Shown piece after piece: positions 59,927-64,000 of a DNA stretch of 64,000 nucleotides. Positions within the stretch are counted from its first letter, which is position 1, and each line of letters begins with the position of its first letter. Location: the NCBI RefSeq assembly GCF_021531815.1, contig NZ_JADYUM010000012.1:18160-82159 (forward strand), in the 5' to 3' direction. The notes under the pieces were generated by a model. It was not told the origin of the DNA, did not search any database, and saw nothing but the letters and a program-made list of their open reading frames with translations. Made by a program: the position numbers and the translations under genes. The DNA is from Pseudoflavonifractor phocaeensis. GTDB taxonomy: Bacteria > Bacillota > Clostridia > Oscillospirales > Oscillospiraceae.

Positions 59927-60757
59927 ATGGCAGGCACCCTCTACCTGGTCCCCACCCCCATCGGCAATCTGGGGGACATCTCCCGGCGGATGGCCCAGAC
60001 ACTGGAAGAGGCGGACTTTATTGCCGCCGAGGACACCCGGGTCTCCCTGAAGCTGCTCAACCATTTGGGGATCAAAAAGCCCATGCTGTCCTACCACCGC
60101 CACAATACTGAGACAGGGGGGAAAGCGGTGCTGGACCGGCTGCTGGCAGGGGAGAACTGCGCTCTGGTCACCGACGCCGGGATGCCCGCCATCTCCGATC
60201 CGGGGGAGGAGCTGGTGGCCCAGTGTGCCCAGTTGGGCATCCGGGTGGAGGCCATTCCCGGCCCCTGTGCCCTGGTCGCCGCCCTGGCGGTGTCGGGCCA
60301 GCCTACGGGCAGGTTCACGTTTGAGGGTTTCCTGGCAATGAACAAGAAGAACCGGAGGGCCCACCTGGATTCCCTGCGTGGGGAGGAGCGGACCATGATT
60401 TTCTATGAGGCCCCCCACAAGCTGAGTGCCACCCTGAAGGACCTGGCGGACACCTTTGGGGAGGACCGGCCGGTATCCCTGTGCCGGGAACTGACCAAGC
60501 TCCACGAGGAGGTCCGCCGCACCACCCTGGGGGAGGCCCGGGACTACTATGGGAACAATCAACCCAAGGGAGAATTTGTCCTGGTGGTCCGGGGCGCGGA
60601 ACCGCTGGAGGAGGAAGAAGCCACCCTGGAGGACGGCCTGGCCATGGTGGAGCGCCTGCGGGGGGAAGGCTTGTCCCTACGGGACGCGGTGAAGCGGGCT
60701 GCCAAGGAATTGGGCCTGTCCCGCAACCAGCTCTATGACCTGGCGGTGGAACCATAA
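59927..60757 (+). CDS. rsmI: 16S rRNA (cytidine1402-2'-O)-methyltransferase
   Basis: A 276-residue tetrapyrrole-methylase-fold enzyme that 2'-O-methylates C1402, the same base that RsmH modifies at N4. Diagnostic stretches are TLYLVPTPIGNLGDISRR, DFIAAEDTR, LVTDAGMPAISDPGEEL and IPGPCALVAALAVSG. The C-terminal helical part (LSLRDAVKRAAKELGLSRNQLY) is typical. The ATG at 59927 follows GAAGGAGA; the longer frame upstream has no support. Confidence 0.96.
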   Translation: MAGTLYLVPTPIGNLGDISRRMAQTLEEADFIAAEDTRVSLKLLNHLGIKKPMLSYHRHNTETGGKAVLDRLLAGENCALVTDAGMPAISDPGEELVAQCAQLGIRVEAIPGPCALVAALAVSGQPTGRFTFEGFLAMNKKNRRAHLDSLRGEERTMIFYEAPHKLSATLKDLADTFGEDRPVSLCRELTKLHEEVRRTTLGEARDYYGNNQPKGEFVLVVRGAEPLEEEEATLEDGLAMVERLRGEGLSLRDAVKRAAKELGLSRNQLYDLAVEP

Positions 60758-60796
60758 AAATACTCCGTGCTGTGTATGCAGCACGGAGTATTTTTT
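60756..60796. terminator. Bidirectional terminator between rsmI and abrB
   Basis: A 17-bp perfect stem (60756-60772 with 60779-60795) with A5 and T6 flanks. Confidence 0.92.
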
Positions 60797-60811
60797 CAGA
60801 AAAGGTCATAC

Positions 60812-61063
60812 TCAGCCCTTCTCGGCTTCCTGAAGCGCCTTGATGCACTTGGAGCAGACATTCTTGCCCCGGAACATCACAATGTCCTTGGCCTCATCGC
60901 AGAAAATACAGGCGGGCTGGTACTTTTTCAGCACGATAGAGGGGCCGTCCATATAAATTTCCAGACAATCCTTCTCCGCAATGTCCAGTGTACGGCGAAG
61001 CTCGATCGGAAGGACGATGCGTCCCAACTCATCCACTTTCCGAACGATCCCGGTAGATTTCAT
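60812..61063 (-). CDS. abrB: AbrB-family transition-state regulator with a CxxC-CxxC tail
   Basis: An 83-residue DNA-binding protein. The N-terminal swapped-hairpin domain begins MKSTGIVRKVDELGRIVLPIELRR (in parts), typical of AbrB/SpoVT, followed by KDCLEIYMDG and IVLKKYQ. The C-terminal half has two CxxC pairs (ACIFC and VCSKC) that probably bind zinc. AbrB-type proteins repress stationary-phase and sporulation genes and are themselves targets of Spo0A in Bacillus. The ATG at 61063 follows AGAAAGGAA; the upstream GTG at 61129 is not supported. Promoter at 61161-61188. Confidence 0.93.
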   Translation of the reverse strand: MKSTGIVRKVDELGRIVLPIELRRTLDIAEKDCLEIYMDGPSIVLKKYQPACIFCDEAKDIVMFRGKNVCSKCIKALQEAEKG

Positions 61064-61160
61064 ATCATCAATTCCTTTCTGCCTTACGAGGTGTCGGACT
61101 TTTGGCCAGTTATGAAACGGGCAACGCACAAAATAGCGGTAACTTCAATTACTCTATTTT

Positions 61161-61188
61161 ATTGTACTACAAAGAAAAAATCTGTCAA
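61161..61188 (-). promoter_or_regulatory. Promoter of abrB
   Basis: On the minus strand TTGACA (61188-61183), 16 bases, TACAAT (61166-61161). No exact 0A box was found nearby. Confidence 0.72.
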
Positions 61189-61336
61189 CTATTTCTGATT
61201 GATTTTGAGAAAAAATGAAAAAACAACGCTGTTTTTTACCAAATATTGGGGTTTTGTTTTAGGACTTCCAGTTGCGGCTTTTTATCATGTTTTTGGTCCA
61301 GGACCCGTATAAATAAAACGGGAGGGGGCGTATCGG

Positions 61337-61984
61337 ATGACGATGTCTGTGATCTGGACCGGAATGGTCTGTTTGTCGGTCCTGTGTGGGCTGGCGACGG
61401 GGCGGGGCCCGGAGGTGGCCGCCGCGGCAGTGGAGGGTGCGGGCGCGGGGGTGGAGCTGTGCCTGTCCATCGCGGGGATGCTGTGCCTGTGGACCGGAGT
61501 GATGGAGGTCATGCGCCGGTCCGGGCTGGCGGACCGGCTGTCCAAGCTGATGAGGCCGGTGCTGAGGAGGGTGTTTCCTCAGGTAGCCGGGGAGCGGGAG
61601 ATCATGGACAGCATCTCCGCCAACGTGTCCGCCAATCTGTTGGGACTGGGCAACGCTGCCACCCCTCTGGGCATTGAGGCGGTCCGCAGGATGAGCCGAA
61701 AATGCCAGGGCGCCGCCTCGGACGCCATGTGTATGCTGGTGGTGTGTAATACGGCCTCGATTCAACTGATCCCCACCACGGTGGCTACGGTCCGGGCGGC
61801 GGCGGGGAGCCAAACTCCCTTTGACATCCTGCCTGCGGTATGGCTGGCTTCCACCCTGTCGGTAGGGGTGGGGATCCTGAGCTGCAAGGTGATGGCCTGC
61901 CTTTGGCGGGAGGAGCGGGCGCCCCTGAGGACAAACAGGCGGTGGATGGCCTCCCGCCGCCAGGCGATGGGAGGGGGAAAATGA
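61337..61984 (+). CDS. spmA: Spore maturation protein A
   Basis: A 215-residue membrane protein with nucleoside-recognition (Gate) domain features: ISANVSANLLGLGNAATPLGIEAV and MCMLVVCNTASIQLIPTTVA. SpmA and SpmB together promote spore core dehydration and heat resistance. The C-terminal tail is basic (REERAPLRTNRR). GGAGGGGG lies before the ATG. No confident promoter is called; expression in the mother cell from a sigma-E promoter is expected from other species. Confidence 0.93.
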   Translation: MTMSVIWTGMVCLSVLCGLATGRGPEVAAAAVEGAGAGVELCLSIAGMLCLWTGVMEVMRRSGLADRLSKLMRPVLRRVFPQVAGEREIMDSISANVSANLLGLGNAATPLGIEAVRRMSRKCQGAASDAMCMLVVCNTASIQLIPTTVATVRAAAGSQTPFDILPAVWLASTLSVGVGILSCKVMACLWREERAPLRTNRRWMASRRQAMGGGK

Positions 61985-62505
61985 TAGACCTCTTTTTCAC
62001 CATGGTGGTTCCCTTTACCATCTGCGGTGTGGCGCTGTACGGTGTGGCCCGACAGGTGGACGTGTATGACGCCCTGGTCCACGGAGCGGGGGAGGGGCTG
62101 GAGACATTGATCCGCATCGTTCCGGCCCTGGTGGGCCTGATGACGGCGGTGTACATGCTTCGGGTCTCCGGGGCGTTGGACTTGGCGGCCCAGGCGCTGG
62201 CGCCCCTGATGGAGCGGGTGGGACTGTACCCGGAACTGCTGCCCCTGATGCTGGTCCGTCCCATCAGTGGCTCGGCAGCCCTGGGGGTGGGGGCGGAGCT
62301 GATCTCCACTTACGGGCCGGATTCCGACCTGGGGCGGACCGCTGCGGTGATGCTGGGGTCCACCGAGACGACGTTTTATACCATCGCGGTCTATTTTGGA
62401 GCGGTGGGAGTCACTAAGACCAGGTACGCCGTCCCCGCCGCCCTGTGTGCCGATCTGACCGGTTTTTTGGCCGCCGCCTGGGCGGTCCGTCTGTGTTTTG
62501 GCTGA
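61981..62505 (+). CDS. spmB: Spore maturation protein B
   Basis: A 174-residue membrane protein partnered with SpmA. It has the Gate-domain pattern GLETLIRIVPALVGLMTAVYMLR and the segment LMLVRPISGSAALG with MLGSTETTFYTIAVYFGAVGV, all typical. It overlaps spmA by four bases (ATGA), so translation is coupled. A strong hairpin follows. Confidence 0.94.
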   Translation: MIDLFFTMVVPFTICGVALYGVARQVDVYDALVHGAGEGLETLIRIVPALVGLMTAVYMLRVSGALDLAAQALAPLMERVGLYPELLPLMLVRPISGSAALGVGAELISTYGPDSDLGRTAAVMLGSTETTFYTIAVYFGAVGVTKTRYAVPAALCADLTGFLAAAWAVRLCFG

Positions 62506-62514
62506 CCGAAAAAG

Positions 62515-62553
62515 AACACCGGATGCCGCGGCTTGACCGCGGCATCCGGTGTT
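62515..62553. terminator. Terminator between spmB and the DUF1576 gene
   Basis: A 17-bp perfect stem (62515-62531 with 62537-62553). The T run is better on the minus strand (TTCTTTTTC), so it mainly ends the DUF1576 gene. Confidence 0.82.
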
Positions 62554-62556
62554 TGA

Positions 62557-63927
62557 TCATGTTTCTTCGTCTTCTGTAAGCTCGTCTGGAACAGGGGGAA
62601 CCAGAGGTTCGTCGTGTTCCAAGTGCTCGAAATAGTCCTCGTCCTGAAAGACGGGCTTGCGGCGGCGGGCGATGGCCAGAATGGTGGGATAGAGAACGAT
62701 GGCGACAAGGCCGCCGGAAAAACCGTTGTTGTAGAGGTTCAGGCCCGCCACCGGGGAACTGGTGTACAGCACCACGGAGGAGTGGAGAAATCCAGCCAGT
62801 ACGCCGTAAGGCCATCCGAAATAGCCGGAGATGGGGGCCAGCGTCGTGCAGAACAGGCAGGCCAGCTGGACGGCGCAGTCGTTGAGGGACCAGTGCATCA
62901 CCAGGCCGCCCAGAGCGACCCCGGCCATGACGGGCAGAATATTGCCCACATGCTTGCCGAAGGCGGAAAAGCCCATGATGGTCAGAATACCGCCCAGGGT
63001 AGGGCCGTTCAGGTCGCCGCCGATGGCCAGGATAAAGCACATGCCGATCAGGCCGTTCACGCCTGTGTTGATCAGCACCGGGGCGGGACCGAACATACGC
63101 AGATAGTCGCTGGGGGCGCGGCCGCTGGTCTGAAGGAGGCGCCGGTAGCCCGCCCAGGAGGCCCAGACCGGCCTCCCGGCAAAAAACAGGCCGACCACGA
63201 TCAGAGTTCCGCAGAAAATAAAGAGCATCAGGGAGAAGACCTCATTGTAGCCTGAGGCCCATTGGTAGTGTGTGGTGGGGCTGGCGCCCAGGGAACCCAT
63301 CAGCGGGACGCAGATATAGGCCACCAGACCGCAGGCAAAGCCGATATTGTACAGGTTCATGCCGTTTTGGATGCGGTAGGTGTATGTGGACAGAGGGGGG
63401 AGGATAAAGCCGATGGTGACGCCAACCAAAGTCCCCCAGAAGGGGTTGCCCCATCCATTGTCCAGGCTGATGTAGCTGACCACCGGAGCCAGGGCGGTGG
63501 CCATGAGGCCGATGTTGGCGTAGGGGCCGAAGGGCTCCTTCCGGTAACGGGTGTATAGCCAGGTGCCCAGGAGAATGGGCCAGATGTTGACAAAATTCTT
63601 TCCAAACAGGGAGAAGCCGGACATCAGGCCAATGACCACCAGGGTCATGCCGTTGAGGCGGTCCTCCGCCAGGTAGAGGAGGCAGATGCTGATGGCGGTC
63701 ACCAGGGCGGAATTGACCAGGGCAGCGCCCGGTCCGGCAATGAGGATATAGTCGGTGATCAGAGAGTCCTCGGAGAAGATGATGGTGATCAGGCCGCGGC
63801 AGATGTCCTCCGGGCTGTCCAGGCAAAAGCCGGCCAGGGCCAGCACGGCGGTGTAGGCCCACAAGTAGGGAAACATCCGTTCATAGCGGATGTGGTGATG
63901 GTGGTGCAGAGGAAGATGATGGTCCAT
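62557..63927 (-). CDS. DUF1576-domain membrane protein
   Basis: A 456-residue integral membrane protein with about 12 helices of the DUF1576 family, whose role is not known. Two halves share an internal pattern: FSLFGKNFVNIWPILLGTWLY with LYNIGFACGLVA in the first, and FSAFGKHVGNILPVMAGVALG with LYNNGFSGGLVA in the second, so it looks like an inverted or tandem repeat transporter fold. The N terminus has a His-rich stretch (DHHLPLHHHHH) and the C terminus an acidic tail. The ATG at 63925-63927 is used; an internal Met at residue 18 is possible. Confidence 0.85.
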   Translation of the reverse strand: MDHHLPLHHHHHIRYERMFPYLWAYTAVLALAGFCLDSPEDICRGLITIIFSEDSLITDYILIAGPGAALVNSALVTAISICLLYLAEDRLNGMTLVVIGLMSGFSLFGKNFVNIWPILLGTWLYTRYRKEPFGPYANIGLMATALAPVVSYISLDNGWGNPFWGTLVGVTIGFILPPLSTYTYRIQNGMNLYNIGFACGLVAYICVPLMGSLGASPTTHYQWASGYNEVFSLMLFIFCGTLIVVGLFFAGRPVWASWAGYRRLLQTSGRAPSDYLRMFGPAPVLINTGVNGLIGMCFILAIGGDLNGPTLGGILTIMGFSAFGKHVGNILPVMAGVALGGLVMHWSLNDCAVQLACLFCTTLAPISGYFGWPYGVLAGFLHSSVVLYTSSPVAGLNLYNNGFSGGLVAIVLYPTILAIARRRKPVFQDEDYFEHLEHDEPLVPPVPDELTEDEET

Positions 63928-64000
63928 AGGCAGGGCGTTCCTTTCTCTCCAACCGCGGGTGTTGGCCCGGGGCGCCGGAAATATGGGGGGAGGGACAGGG

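Noticed and set aside
1..64000. CRISPR array, rRNA operon or intact transposase
   Set aside because: No regularly spaced direct repeats, rRNA sequence or transposase-like frame was seen anywhere in the window.

Overview
The window is a gene-dense, high-GC stretch of a chromosome from a spore-forming member of the Clostridia. The best guess is the Oscillospiraceae group around Flavonifractor, Intestinimonas or Pseudoflavonifractor. The inference rests on spo0A, spoIVB and spmAB, a Firmicutes-type division and wall cluster, a T-box leader, a meso-DAP-type MurE, a TAXI-TRAP transporter and TTGACA-N17-TATAAT promoters. No phage, CRISPR array, rRNA operon or intact insertion sequence was seen.

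Layout. 1-309 is the start of a UBA-like DUF4342 gene on the minus strand. 557-5458 is a T-box-controlled operon, aspS-gatC-gatA-gatB, for tRNA-dependent Asn/Gln formation. 5646-20138 is a division and cell wall cluster: mraZ, rsmH, ftsL, a PASTA-type PBP, murE, mraY, ftsW, murG, murA, divIB, ftsZ. It is split by two copies of an intergenic terminal-inverted-repeat element and has no murF, murD, murC or ftsA. 20214-24430 holds lrgAB and lysA on the minus strand, and a uracil permease behind what looks like a UTP-sensing leader-peptide attenuator. 24549-28512 holds small hypothetical genes, an Spx/ArsC protein, spoIVB, spo0A and a TSCPD protein. 28816-32154 is a TAXI-TRAP transporter. 32359-37566 covers a D,D-carboxypeptidase (minus), a short ComEA-like protein, a CDP-alcohol phosphatidyltransferase, a two-component system and a GerMN lipoprotein. 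37586-41123 covers metY, a DUF3783 gene, tRNA-Leu(GAG) and an NhaC-type antiporter. 41302-45694 is dgt, dnaG and rpoD, with a duplicated dgt tail before dnaG. 45789-49338 holds a GNAT gene, a large Sel1-repeat protein, rnc and acpP. 49524-55929 holds a minimal sufC-sufB pair, the NAD(P)HX repair enzyme, a third copy of the inverted-repeat element, a lipoprotein, alr and a mazF-type toxin with no visible antitoxin. 56009-63927 holds a secreted protein, a two-OB-fold SSB, a MATE exporter, trmN6, rsmI, abrB, spmA, spmB and a DUF1576 membrane protein.

How it fits together. Most genes are core functions in operons marked by clear N17 promoters and strong hairpin terminators. The regulatory features that stand out are the T-box in front of the transamidation operon, TGGGG repeats in front of mraZ, the leader peptide and terminator in front of the permease, and a consensus 0A box in front of spo0A. 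The most unusual protein feature is Spo0A itself: its receiver has Glu at the phospho-acceptor position and Thr in the acidic pocket, while the DNA-binding half is intact.
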